A stretch of DNA of 64,000 bases. It comes from Ga0077536 sp035325705. GTDB lineage: Bacteria; Pseudomonadota; Gammaproteobacteria; Ga0077536. Made by a program: the position numbers and the translations under genes. Positions 41,647 to 50,046 of the stretch are shown in pieces (position 1 is the first letter of the stretch; every line of letters starts with the position of its first letter). The notes below the pieces were generated by a model. That model did no database searches, was not told the origin of the DNA, and saw nothing but the letters and a program-made list of their open reading frames with translations. The stretch covers positions 122,534-186,533 of the forward strand of contig DAOKZI010000006.1 in assembly GCA_035325705.1 (NCBI GenBank), in the 5' to 3' direction.

Positions 41647-42297
41647 ATGAACCTCGCACAAGCCCCCGCCGTCCGCCGCACCCAGGCCGAGCGCACCGCC
41701 CTGTCGGATGCGCGCATGCTGGACGCGGCCGTGAAACTGATCGTCGAGCGCGGCACCGCCGGCACGACGCTGAAGGACGTCGGCGAGCTCGCCGGTTACA
41801 GCCGTGGCCTCGCCAGCGCACGCTTCGGCAACAAGGGCGCGCTGTTCTCGTTCATCGTCAAGGCCGTCGGCGAGGAATGGCTGGACGCGCTGCGCGTCGC
41901 CGTCGAGGGCAAGGTCGGGCTGGACGCGATCTGCGCCGCGACCGATGCGCACTATCGCCACGTCCGGGCCGGCGCCGAGCGCATCCGCGCCTTCTACTGC
42001 CTGTGGTTCGATTCGATCGGCCCGGACGCCGAGCTCAAGCAGGTGATCGCGAACGTCCACGAGCGCCGGCAGCGCGACGTCGAGGCCTGGATCCGGCAGG
42101 GCATCGAAGCCGGCGCGCTGCGCGCCGAGGTCGAGGTCGCCGCCGTCGCGCGTCAGTTCTGCGCCGCGATCATCGGCATCGTTTACCAGTGGCTGGTGAC
42201 GCCGGACGCGCACGGCCTCATCGAAGATCTGCACACGGGACTGAAACAGCAAATGACGCGAGCGCTGGCTCGCGACACGACAGGAGCCACCGCATGA
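41647..42297 (+). CDS. TetR-family transcriptional regulator
   Basis: 216-aa repressor. HTH near residues 40-65 (TTLKDVGELAGYSRGLASARFGNKGALF) followed by a helical ligand domain. It lies directly upstream of icmF, overlapping its start by 4 nt, and has a palindrome over its own -35. Likely represses its own operon and responds to an acyl-CoA or related metabolite of isobutyryl/butyryl-CoA turnover. Confidence 0.9.
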   Translation: MNLAQAPAVRRTQAERTALSDARMLDAAVKLIVERGTAGTTLKDVGELAGYSRGLASARFGNKGALFSFIVKAVGEEWLDALRVAVEGKVGLDAICAATDAHYRHVRAGAERIRAFYCLWFDSIGPDAELKQVIANVHERRQRDVEAWIRQGIEAGALRAEVEVAAVARQFCAAIIGIVYQWLVTPDAHGLIEDLHTGLKQQMTRALARDTTGATA

Positions 42298-45200
42298 ATA
42301 CCCGCGCCCAGGACATCAGCGCCGTGACCGACAGCACGCCGCAGCAGCATCCGCTGCGCTTCGTGACCGCCGCCTCGCTCTTCGACGGTCACGATGCCGC
42401 CATCAACGTGATGCGCCGCCTGATCCAGGGCAGCGGCGCCGAGGTCATCCACCTCGGCCACAACCGCAGCGTCGCCGACGTAGTGCGCGCGGCGATCCAG
42501 GAAGACGCCGATGCGATCGCGATCAGCTCCTACCAGGGCGGCCACAACGAATACTTCAAGTACATGGTCGATCTGCTGCGCGAAGCGGGCGCCGGCCACG
42601 TGCGCGTGTTCGGCGGCGGCGGCGGCACCATCACGCCGGAAGAAATCGCCGAGCTGATGGGCTACGGCATCGAGCGCATCTATCACCCGAACGACGGCAT
42701 GACGATGGGCCTGCAGGGCATGATCGAGGATCTCGTGCAGCGCGCGGCCAAGGCGCGCGTCGCCTCACGCGCGCCGGCGAAGGTCGAACGCGAGGATGCG
42801 CTGTCGGTGTCGCAGATGCTGTCTGCGCTGGAGGACGGCGTCATCGCCGAGAAGGAGCTCGAGAAGCTGCGCAAGGAGTGGAAGATCGCAGGCGGCAAGG
42901 TGCCCGTCATCGGCATCACCGGCACCGGCGGCGCCGGCAAGAGCTCGGTGACGGACGAGCTGCTGTCGCGCTTCATGCAGTACTTTCCGGCGATGCGCAT
43001 CGCGGTGCTGGCCGTCGACCCGACGCGCCGGCGCACCGGCGGCGCGCTGCTCGGCGATCGCATCCGCATGAACAGCCTGCGCCACGAGCGGATCTTCATG
43101 CGCTCGATGGCGACGCGCCGCCAGCACCTCTCGACCAGCGCGATGCTCGGCGACGCGGTGGCCTTCTTGAAGTCGCTGGCCTACGACCTCGTGATCGTCG
43201 AGACCGCGGGCATCGGCCAGAGCGATTCCGAGATCGTCGATCTGGTCGATCTGCCGGTCTACGTGATGACCAGCGAATACGGCGCGGCGAGCCAGCTCGA
43301 GAAGATCGACATGCTCGACTTCGCCTCGATCATCGTGCTCAACAAGTTCGACAAGCGCGGCGCCGAAGATGCGCTGCGCGACGTGCGCAAGCAGTGGAAG
43401 CGCAATCACCAGGCCTTCCAGGCCAAGGACGAGGACATTCCCGTCTATCCGACGATCGCGAGCCAGTTCAACGATCCGGGCCTGAGCTGGATGTTCGTCA
43501 AGCTGTGCCAGGCGCTGGCGAAGAAGCTGGGCAGCGACGAGCAGCGCTGGACGCCGTCACTCACGCTCGACACCACGGCGCCGCGCGCGACCGTGCTGAT
43601 CCCCGGCAATCGCACGCGCTATCTCGCCGAGATCGCGGAGCAGGGCCGCGGCATCAACCGCTCGATCGAAGCGCTCGCGGCGATCGCGGCCAAGGCCCAG
43701 CACTGCTACGAGGCGCTGCGCGCGATCGACGACGAGGCGCTGCCGCCGGCCTTCGAGGCCTATCCGGACTCGCAGCTCGTCAACGACAGCCTGGGCCTCC
43801 TGCGCCGCCGCTACAACGAGGCGCTCGCCGGTCTCGGCAGCGAGGCGCTGACGCTGTTGAAGGAGTGGCCCGCGCGCCTCGCCGGGATCCAGCGCGAGAA
43901 GTATGTCTACCGGGTGCGCGGCCGGAACATCGAGGGCGACAACTACCGCGAGACCCTGTCGCACAACAAGGTGCCGAAGATCGCGCCGCCGAAGTTCGAC
44001 GGCTGGGGCGATCAGCTCCGCTTCCTGATGCGCGAGAACCTGCCCGGCTACTATCCGTACACCGGCGGCGTGTATCCCTATCGCCGTGCGGGCGAGGATC
44101 CGACCCGCATGTTCGCGGGCGAGGGCACGCCGGAGCGCACGAACCGCCGCTTCCACTACGTGTCCGCCGGCCAGCCGGCGGCGCGCCTGTCGACGGCCTT
44201 CGACTCGGTTACGCTCTATGGCGAGGATCCGCACGAGCGCCCGGACATCTATGGCAAGGTCGGCAACTCCGGCGTGTCGATCGCGACGGTGAACGACGCG
44301 AAGAAGCTCTACTCCGGCTTCGATCTCTGCGCGCCGACGACCTCGGTGTCGATGACGATCAACGGCCCGGCGCCGATCATCCTCGCCTTCTTCATGAACG
44401 CGGCAATCGACCAGCAGGTCGAGAAACACCTGCGCGCGGCGGGGCAGTGGGAAGCGGTGCAGCCGAAGATCGAGGCCTGGTTCGCCGCGCGCGGCCAGTC
44501 GCGGCCGGCCTACCGCGGCGAGCTACCGGCCGGCAACACGGGCCTCGGCCTCGGCCTGCTCGGCATCACGGGCGATCAGATCCTCGATCGCGAGACCTAC
44601 GAGAAGATCAAGGCGGACACGCTGTGCACGGTGCGCGGCACCGTGCAGGCCGACATCCTGAAAGAAGATCAGGCGCAGAACACCTGCATCTTCTCCACCG
44701 AGTTCGCGATGAAGATGATGGGCGACGTGCAGGCCTACTTCGTCGAGCGCGACGTGCGCAATTTCTACAGCGTGTCGATCAGCGGCTACCACATCGCCGA
44801 GGCCGGCGCGAATCCAATCTCGCAGCTCGCCTTCACCTTGTCGAACGGCTTCACGATCGTCGAGTACTATCTCGCGCGCGGCATGCAGATCGACGACTTC
44901 GCGCCGAATCTGTCCTTCTTCTTCTCCAACGGCATGGATCCCGAGTACAGCGTGATCGGCCGCGTCGCGCGCCGGATCTGGGCGCGCGCGATGCGCGAGC
45001 GCTACGGCGCGAGCCCGCGCAGCCAGATGATGAAGTATCACATCCAGACTTCGGGCCGCTCGCTGCACGCGCAGGAGATCAGCTTCAACGACATCCGCAC
45101 GACCTTGCAGGCGCTGTACGCGATCTTCGACAACTGCAACAGCCTGCACACCAATGCCTACGACGAGGCGATCACGACGCCGACCGAGGAATCAGTGCGG

Positions 45201-45737
45201 CGCGCGGTCGCGATCCAGCTCATCATCAACCGCGAGCTGGGGCTCAACTTCTGCGAGAACCCGTGGCAGGGCTCGTTCATCATCAACGAGCTGACGGATC
45301 TGGTCGAAGAAGCGGTCTACGCCGAGTTCGAGCGCATCTCCGAGCGCGGCGGCGTGCTGGGCGCGATGGACACCATGTACCAGCGCGGCAAGATCCAGGA
45401 CGAGAGCCTCTACTACGAGAGCCTGAAGCACGACGGACGCCTGCCTCTGATCGGCGTCAACACCTTCCTGCCGAAGTCGGGCAATGAGGACCGGGTGACG
45501 GCGATCGAGCTGATGCGTTCGACCGAGCAGGAGAAGCAGGATCAGATCGCCGCCGTCCGCAGCTTCCAGGCACTGCACGCGGCGGCCGCGCCGGCGGCGC
45601 TGAAGCGTCTGCAGGACGTCGCCCGCGCGCGCGGCAATGTCTTCGAAGCGCTGATGGAGACCGTGAAGGTCGCCTCGCTCGGCCAGGTGTCGGGCGCGCT
45701 GTACGACGTCGGCGGTGAATACCGACGCAATATGTGA
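42294..45737 (+). CDS. icmF: fused isobutyryl-CoA mutase (B12 domain, MeaI GTPase, mutase)
   Basis: 1147-aa adenosylcobalamin enzyme interconverting isobutyryl-CoA and n-butyryl-CoA. N-terminal B12 domain has FDGHDAAINVMRR (base-off His33). The middle G-protein chaperone domain has the P-loop GITGTGGAGKSS near residue 207, ETAGIGQSDSE and NKFDKRG. The C-terminal mutase barrel has DILKEDQAQNTCIF, where Gln marks isobutyryl-type rather than methylmalonyl-type (Arg) specificity. Length agrees with IcmF (about 1090-1150). ATG at 42294 follows CAGGAGCC and overlaps tetR (ATGA). Confidence 0.95.
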   Translation: MNTRAQDISAVTDSTPQQHPLRFVTAASLFDGHDAAINVMRRLIQGSGAEVIHLGHNRSVADVVRAAIQEDADAIAISSYQGGHNEYFKYMVDLLREAGAGHVRVFGGGGGTITPEEIAELMGYGIERIYHPNDGMTMGLQGMIEDLVQRAAKARVASRAPAKVEREDALSVSQMLSALEDGVIAEKELEKLRKEWKIAGGKVPVIGITGTGGAGKSSVTDELLSRFMQYFPAMRIAVLAVDPTRRRTGGALLGDRIRMNSLRHERIFMRSMATRRQHLSTSAMLGDAVAFLKSLAYDLVIVETAGIGQSDSEIVDLVDLPVYVMTSEYGAASQLEKIDMLDFASIIVLNKFDKRGAEDALRDVRKQWKRNHQAFQAKDEDIPVYPTIASQFNDPGLSWMFVKLCQALAKKLGSDEQRWTPSLTLDTTAPRATVLIPGNRTRYLAEIAEQGRGINRSIEALAAIAAKAQHCYEALRAIDDEALPPAFEAYPDSQLVNDSLGLLRRRYNEALAGLGSEALTLLKEWPARLAGIQREKYVYRVRGRNIEGDNYRETLSHNKVPKIAPPKFDGWGDQLRFLMRENLPGYYPYTGGVYPYRRAGEDPTRMFAGEGTPERTNRRFHYVSAGQPAARLSTAFDSVTLYGEDPHERPDIYGKVGNSGVSIATVNDAKKLYSGFDLCAPTTSVSMTINGPAPIILAFFMNAAIDQQVEKHLRAAGQWEAVQPKIEAWFAARGQSRPAYRGELPAGNTGLGLGLLGITGDQILDRETYEKIKADTLCTVRGTVQADILKEDQAQNTCIFSTEFAMKMMGDVQAYFVERDVRNFYSVSISGYHIAEAGANPISQLAFTLSNGFTIVEYYLARGMQIDDFAPNLSFFFSNGMDPEYSVIGRVARRIWARAMRERYGASPRSQMMKYHIQTSGRSLHAQEISFNDIRTTLQALYAIFDNCNSLHTNAYDEAITTPTEESVRRAVAIQLIINRELGLNFCENPWQGSFIINELTDLVEEAVYAEFERISERGGVLGAMDTMYQRGKIQDESLYYESLKHDGRLPLIGVNTFLPKSGNEDRVTAIELMRSTEQEKQDQIAAVRSFQALHAAAAPAALKRLQDVARARGNVFEALMETVKVASLGQVSGALYDVGGEYRRNM

Positions 45738-45744
45738 GCGCCGC

Positions 45745-46566
45745 ATGTCCGTGATCCACTACCTCGATGCCGCCGGCACCGCGCACCGCCAGGTGACGGC
45801 GCCGCCGCGCATCGTGTGCCTGGTGCCGAGCATCACGGAGCTGCTGTGCGATCTGGAGCTGGCGGAGGCGCTGGTCGGCCGCACGGGCTTTTGCATCCAT
45901 CCGCGCGAGACGCTGAAGAAAATCCCGAAGGTCGGCGGCACCAAGGACGTCGATCTCGCGGCCGTGCGCGCGCTCGCGCCGACGCACGTCGTCGTCAACG
46001 TCGACGAGAACACGCGCGAGACGGCGGACGCGCTGCGCGGCTTCGTGCCGCAGGTCATCGTCACGCATCCGCTCGGCCCGCGCGACAATCCGCCGCTGTT
46101 CCGGCTGCTGGGCGGCATCTTCGGCCGCGAAGCCGAGGCCGAGCGGCTGTGCGCCGCGTTCGACGCGGCCCTCGCCGCGGCCGCGGCCGCCGCCGTCCAG
46201 ACCCAGCGCGTGCTGTATCTGATCTGGCGCGAGCCGTGGATGACGGTGTCGCGCGACACCTATATTTCACGCATGCTCGGCCTCTACGGCTGGGAGACCT
46301 GGCCGGCGACGAGCGCGCAGCGGTATCCGACGCTCAGGCTCGAGGACTGCCGCGGCGTGATCGATCGCGTGCTGCTGAGCTCCGAGCCCTATCCGTTCCG
46401 CGACAAGCATCTGCTCGAGGCACGGCGCAGGCTGCCGCGCGTGCCCGTGGATCTCATCGACGGCAAGATGGTGTCCTGGTACGGCAGCCGCGCGATCGCG
46501 GGACTGCGCTATCTCGCCGATTACGTGCGGCGCGCCACCGCACCGGCGGTTCTGCATGGCGATTGA
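45745..46566 (+). CDS. cobalamin-binding BtuF-like protein without signal peptide
   Basis: 273-aa helical-backbone metal receptor (BtuF/FecB fold): PRIVCLVPSITELLCDLELAEALVGRTGFC, then ALAPTHVVVNVDENTRETADAL, and the YLIWREPWMTVSRDTYISRML central motif of cobalamin-binding members. There is no N-terminal signal peptide from the ATG at 45745, so it is predicted cytosolic, unlike BtuF. It follows icmF by 7 nt and may bind or deliver the B12 cofactor to the mutase. A start at 45715 would also lack a signal peptide. Confidence 0.85.
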   Translation: MSVIHYLDAAGTAHRQVTAPPRIVCLVPSITELLCDLELAEALVGRTGFCIHPRETLKKIPKVGGTKDVDLAAVRALAPTHVVVNVDENTRETADALRGFVPQVIVTHPLGPRDNPPLFRLLGGIFGREAEAERLCAAFDAALAAAAAAAVQTQRVLYLIWREPWMTVSRDTYISRMLGLYGWETWPATSAQRYPTLRLEDCRGVIDRVLLSSEPYPFRDKHLLEARRRLPRVPVDLIDGKMVSWYGSRAIAGLRYLADYVRRATAPAVLHGD

Positions 46567-46783
46567 ATCGCCCTGCGTGAAGATCTGCGAGATCGATCCG
46601 GCGCGGGAGATCTGCCGCGGCTGCGGCCGCACGCTGGCGGAGATCGGCGAGTGGCTGCGCTATTCGGCGGCCGAGCGCCGCCGCATCATGCGCGAGCTGC
46701 CGGCGCGACTCGCGCAATACGACACGGGCGCACACGGCCGAGACCGGCGCGCATCAGACACAGAGGAGGGGACATGGAACTGA
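46556..46783 (+). CDS. DUF1289 family protein
   Basis: 75-aa protein. SPCVKICEIDPAREICRGCGR at residues 5-25 carries Cys7, Cys11, Cys20 and Cys23, then RTLAEIGEW, the hallmark of DUF1289 (probable iron or zinc binding). It overlaps the BtuF-like gene by 11 nt and the enoyl-CoA hydratase by 10 nt, so it is embedded in the operon. Function unknown; often near acyl-CoA or respiratory genes. Confidence 0.88.
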   Translation: MAIESPCVKICEIDPAREICRGCGRTLAEIGEWLRYSAAERRRIMRELPARLAQYDTGAHGRDRRASDTEEGTWN

Positions 46784-47565
46784 AGACGATGGAGTTCGCC
46801 GTCGCCGAGGGCATCGCGACGATCACCTTGAAGCGCCCCGATGCCGCGAACGCGCTGGACCTGCGCATGTCGGAGGAAATCCTGCGCGTCGCTTCGCACT
46901 GTGATTCGAACCCGGGCATCCGCGCCGTCATCTTGACCGGCCACGGCAAGATGTTCTGCGCCGGCGGCGACGTCATGAGCTTCGCCGCGGCGGGTGACGG
47001 CGTCAGCGAGATGATCCGCAACATGACCGCGTTTCTGCACAGCGCGGTCGCGCGCTTCCTGCGCATGAACGCGCCGCTGATCACGGCCGTCAACGGCGCC
47101 GCGGCCGGCGCCGGCCTGAGCATCGCGCTGATGGGCGACATCATCCTCGCCGCGAGCTCGGCGAAGTTCACGATGGCCTATACCAAGATCGGCGTCACGC
47201 CGGACGGCAGCAGCACTTTCACCTTGCCGCGGCTCGTCGGCATGGCGCGCGCGAAGGAGATGGTCCTGCTGAATCCCACCTACACGGCGGAAGAGGCGGC
47301 GGCCAAGGGCCTCGTCACCGCCGCCGTGCCGGATGAGCAGTTGATGGCGCAGGCGCGGGAGATCGCGGTGCAGCTCGCGAACGGCCCGACCCTCGCTTAC
47401 GGCGAGGCGAAGCGGCTGCTGGCGGATACGTTTTCCAACTCGCTGGAGACGCAGATGGAAATGGAGACGCGCGCGATCGCGGGCCTCGCCGCGCATACGC
47501 GCGATGCGCGCGAAGGCTTCAAGGCCTTCAGCGAGAAGCGCAAGCCGCGCTTCGAGGGCCGCTGA
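46774..47565 (+). CDS. enoyl-CoA hydratase/isomerase (PaaG-like)
   Basis: 263-aa crotonase-fold enzyme. Oxyanion-hole motifs GKMFCAGGDVMSF and NGAAAGAGLSIALMGD are present, followed by TKIGVTPDGSSTFTLPRLVG, where the Asp (in PDG) corresponds to that of PaaG-type isomerases; the two hydratase glutamates are not both present. GAGGAGGGG precedes the ATG. In this operon it probably acts on a butyryl-/crotonyl-type CoA produced around the mutase step. Confidence 0.9.
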   Translation: MELKTMEFAVAEGIATITLKRPDAANALDLRMSEEILRVASHCDSNPGIRAVILTGHGKMFCAGGDVMSFAAAGDGVSEMIRNMTAFLHSAVARFLRMNAPLITAVNGAAAGAGLSIALMGDIILAASSAKFTMAYTKIGVTPDGSSTFTLPRLVGMARAKEMVLLNPTYTAEEAAAKGLVTAAVPDEQLMAQAREIAVQLANGPTLAYGEAKRLLADTFSNSLETQMEMETRAIAGLAAHTRDAREGFKAFSEKRKPRFEGR

Positions 47566-47566
47566 G

Positions 47567-48574
47567 ATGAAGGCCGTCGTCCTGCACGAAATCGGCGGGC
47601 CCGCCAAGCTATGCATCGAGGACGTCGCGACGCCGGCGCCGGGCCCCGGCGAAGTGCGCGTCGCGCTGAAGACCTCAGCGCTCAATCGCCGCGACTTCTG
47701 GATCACCGTCGGCGCCTATCCGCGCATCAAGTTCCCGTCGATCTCGGGCTCGGACGGCGCGGGCGTGATCGATGCGGTCGGCCCCGGCGTGCCGGCCTCG
47801 CGCGTCGGCGAGGAAGTGGTGCTGTATCCCGCGCGCGACTGGGGCGAGGACTGGCGCTGCGGCGGCCCGAACTTCCGGGTGCTCGGCATGCCGGATCAGG
47901 GCACGCTCGCGCAATACATCTGCACGCCGGCGGAGAACGTCTTTGCGAAGCCCGCGCACCTGTCGTGGATACAGGCCGCGGCCTTTCCGCTCGCCGGCCT
48001 CACGGCCTGGCGCGCGGTCGTCACGCACGGTGAAATCCGCCCGGGACAGAAAGTGCTCGTCACCGGCATCGGCGGCGGCGTCGCGAGCTTCGCGCTGCTG
48101 TGGGCGAAGTATCACGGCGCGACGGTCTACGTGACGAGCGGCAGCGAAGAGAAGCTCGAGCAGGCGAAGCGCCTGGCCGCCGCCGGCGGCATCAGCTACC
48201 GAGCGGCGGACTGGAGCAAGCAGATCCGTGAGCTGTCGGGCGGCATCGATCTCGTAATCGACAGCGCCGGCGGCAATGTCGTCAATGCGGCCCTGAACAC
48301 GCTGAACAACGGCGGCCGCTACGTGTTCTTCGGCGCGACGCTCGGCAATCCCAGCGAGGGCCTCGAGATGGCGAAGATCTTCTTCCGCCAGCTCCGCCTG
48401 CAGGGCACGACGATGGGCTCGCCGGCCGAGTTCGGCGCGATGATCGAGTTCATCAACAAGCACCGCATCGAGCCCGTCGTCGATCAGATCTACAGGCTCG
48501 AGGACGCCGTCACGGCGTACCAGCGGCTGGAGATCAGCGATCAGATGGGGAAACTGGTGCTGTTGAACGAGTGA
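47567..48574 (+). CDS. MDR-family NAD(P)H oxidoreductase (quinone/enoyl reductase type)
   Basis: 335-aa medium-chain reductase: KAVVLHEIGGP N-terminus, SALNRRDFW, GSDGAGVIDAVGPGV, and Rossmann motif VLVTGIGGGVASFALLWAKYHGA. No zinc-binding Cys set, so it is of the quinone-oxidoreductase or enoyl-thioester reductase type. It begins 1 nt after the enoyl-CoA hydratase stop. The C-terminal LLNE* coding end is duplicated 243 nt further on (see repeats). Possible reaction: reduction of an enoyl-CoA. Confidence 0.9.
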   Translation: MKAVVLHEIGGPAKLCIEDVATPAPGPGEVRVALKTSALNRRDFWITVGAYPRIKFPSISGSDGAGVIDAVGPGVPASRVGEEVVLYPARDWGEDWRCGGPNFRVLGMPDQGTLAQYICTPAENVFAKPAHLSWIQAAAFPLAGLTAWRAVVTHGEIRPGQKVLVTGIGGGVASFALLWAKYHGATVYVTSGSEEKLEQAKRLAAAGGISYRAADWSKQIRELSGGIDLVIDSAGGNVVNAALNTLNNGGRYVFFGATLGNPSEGLEMAKIFFRQLRLQGTTMGSPAEFGAMIEFINKHRIEPVVDQIYRLEDAVTAYQRLEISDQMGKLVLLNE

Positions 48575-49089
48575 GGCGGATTTGCGCTGTGCGCGACCAC
48601 GGAGGCCGTAGGTTGCCGTGAAAGCGGGCGCCCCCGTTTTCGTAGCCCGGGTGCAGCGTAGCGGAACCCGGGATCGGGCATGCCCGATACGCAAGGGCTT
48701 TCGGCCTGCTCGGCGCGCGCCGCGCCGGGCCTTCTCGAAGGCAGGAGAGGACGGCGGGCGCGGATCCCGGGTTACGCGCTGCGCGCTCCACCCGGGCTAC
48801 GACACTGAACGAGTGAGCCGGTATTGCGTTGTGCGCGACCACGGAGGCCGTAGGTTGGGCTGACGAAGGAAGCCCAACGTTCGGCGCTCGATGTTGGGCT
48901 TCCTTCGTCAGTCCAAGCTACGAGCTTCGAGGTGAGAGAATCTTCGTAGCCCGGAAGGAGCGCCGCGCAGCGGCGCGGAATCCGGGAAACGGGGGCGGTG
49001 GATTTCAGCGTCGGCGATGACGGACATGCCTGTCCCCTCATTGAACGTCCGGCGCCGAACGTTGGGCTTCCTTCGTCAGCCCAACCTAC
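48563..49089. repeat. composite palindromic element and 243-bp partial duplication
   Basis: TGAACGAGTGAG at 48563 (end of the MDR gene) recurs at 48806, with the following GTGCGCGACCACGGAGG also repeated. Within the first unit is composite element copy 2: GTAGGTTGCCGTGAAAG (48608), GTAGCCCGG arm (48642-48675) and inverted arm (48762-48800). A GTAGGTTGGGC large inverted repeat occupies 48850-48922, GTAGCCCGGAAGG follows near 48945, and a lone right arm ends at 49089 inside the lyase gene. No gene in 48575-49075. Confidence 0.88.
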
Positions 49090-49900
49090 GAAGCACCGTG
49101 TTGATCTCCGCGCCCGGTGCCGCGTCCGCTAAGCCTTTGAAGCTACCCGCCTCGGCGATCTCCTTGGCCGCCCGCATGAAACCGCCCCAGGCTGCTCGCG
49201 CGAGCGCGCCGCCGACGCTGATGCGGCGTCCGCCCAGCGCTTCCACGTCCATCACGGTCAAATCGCTCGCCGTCCCGATCAGCACGTTGACGGGCTTCGG
49301 CGCCACGGCCTGCACCACGGCGGCGATCTGCTCGCGCGTCGCGAGGCCCGGCGCATAGAGGCAGTCCGCGCCCGCCGCCGAATACGCCTGCAGGCGTTGT
49401 ATCGCCTCGTCGAGATCCGGCCGGCCGCGAATCAGGCCTTCGCTGCGCCCGGTCAGCAGCACGTCGGCGCCGGATTCATCGATCGCCCGGCGGGCCGCCG
49501 CGATGCGGGCGACCGCGAGATCGACATCATAGAGCGGGTGCGCCATGTCGCCGGTGTAGTCCTCGATGGAAAGCCCCGCAACACCGGTCTCCACGCACAG
49601 GCGAACGCTGTCGGCGACGTCTGCGGGCGCGTGGGCGAATCCGCCCTCGAAGTCCGCGTTCAGCGGCAGCGTCGAGGCGGCCGCGAGCTCCGCGAAGTGC
49701 GCGAGCGCCATCTCGCGCGTGATCCCGCCGTCTGCCGCGCCCTTCGACCACGCGAAGCCCGCGCTAGTCGTCGCCAGCGCCTGGAAGCCGAGGCTTTCCA
49801 GATAGCGCATGGATCCGAGGTCCCAGGGGTTGGGGATGACGAAGCACCCGCTTTGATGCAGGCGCCGGAACTCGGCGCGCTTCTCGGCCATCGTCGGCAT
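49076..49900 (-). CDS. isocitrate lyase/PEP mutase superfamily protein
   Basis: 274-aa TIM-barrel enzyme of the ICL/PEP-mutase family: IPNPWDLGSMRYLESLGFQALATTSAG at the N-terminus, NADFEGGF and SIEDYTGD metal motifs, and LLTGRSEGLI. The KxCG loop of true isocitrate lyases is not seen, so an oxaloacetate decarboxylase, 2,3-dimethylmalate lyase or related C-C lyase is more likely. The last four residues (RRLG) and the stop codon come from a GTAGGTTGGGCTGA repeat arm, suggesting the C-terminus was replaced by the repeat. Confidence 0.85.
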   Translation of the reverse strand: MPTMAEKRAEFRRLHQSGCFVIPNPWDLGSMRYLESLGFQALATTSAGFAWSKGAADGGITREMALAHFAELAAASTLPLNADFEGGFAHAPADVADSVRLCVETGVAGLSIEDYTGDMAHPLYDVDLAVARIAAARRAIDESGADVLLTGRSEGLIRGRPDLDEAIQRLQAYSAAGADCLYAPGLATREQIAAVVQAVAPKPVNVLIGTASDLTVMDVEALGGRRISVGGALARAAWGGFMRAAKEIAEAGSFKGLADAAPGAEINTVLRRLG

Positions 49901-49959
49901 GACACGATCTCCTACGCTTGCGTGCAGTGTTCAGCGCCGCGAACGGCCTGCGGCCGTCA

Positions 49960-50040
49960 CCCGGATTCCGCTGCGCTCCTTCCGGGCTACGAGAGGTCGA
50001 TCCGTAGCCCGGGTGCAGCGCGCAGCGCGTAACCCGGGAT
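49960..50040. repeat. GTAGCCCGG palindromic pair
   Basis: CCGGATTCCGCTGCGCTCC...GGGCTAC (49960-49990) and GTAGCCCGGGTGCAGCGC...CCGGGAT (50004-50040), inverted with respect to each other. It lies between two minus-strand genes, 6 nt after the hydrolase stop. Confidence 0.85.
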
Positions 50041-50046
50041 CTTCAA

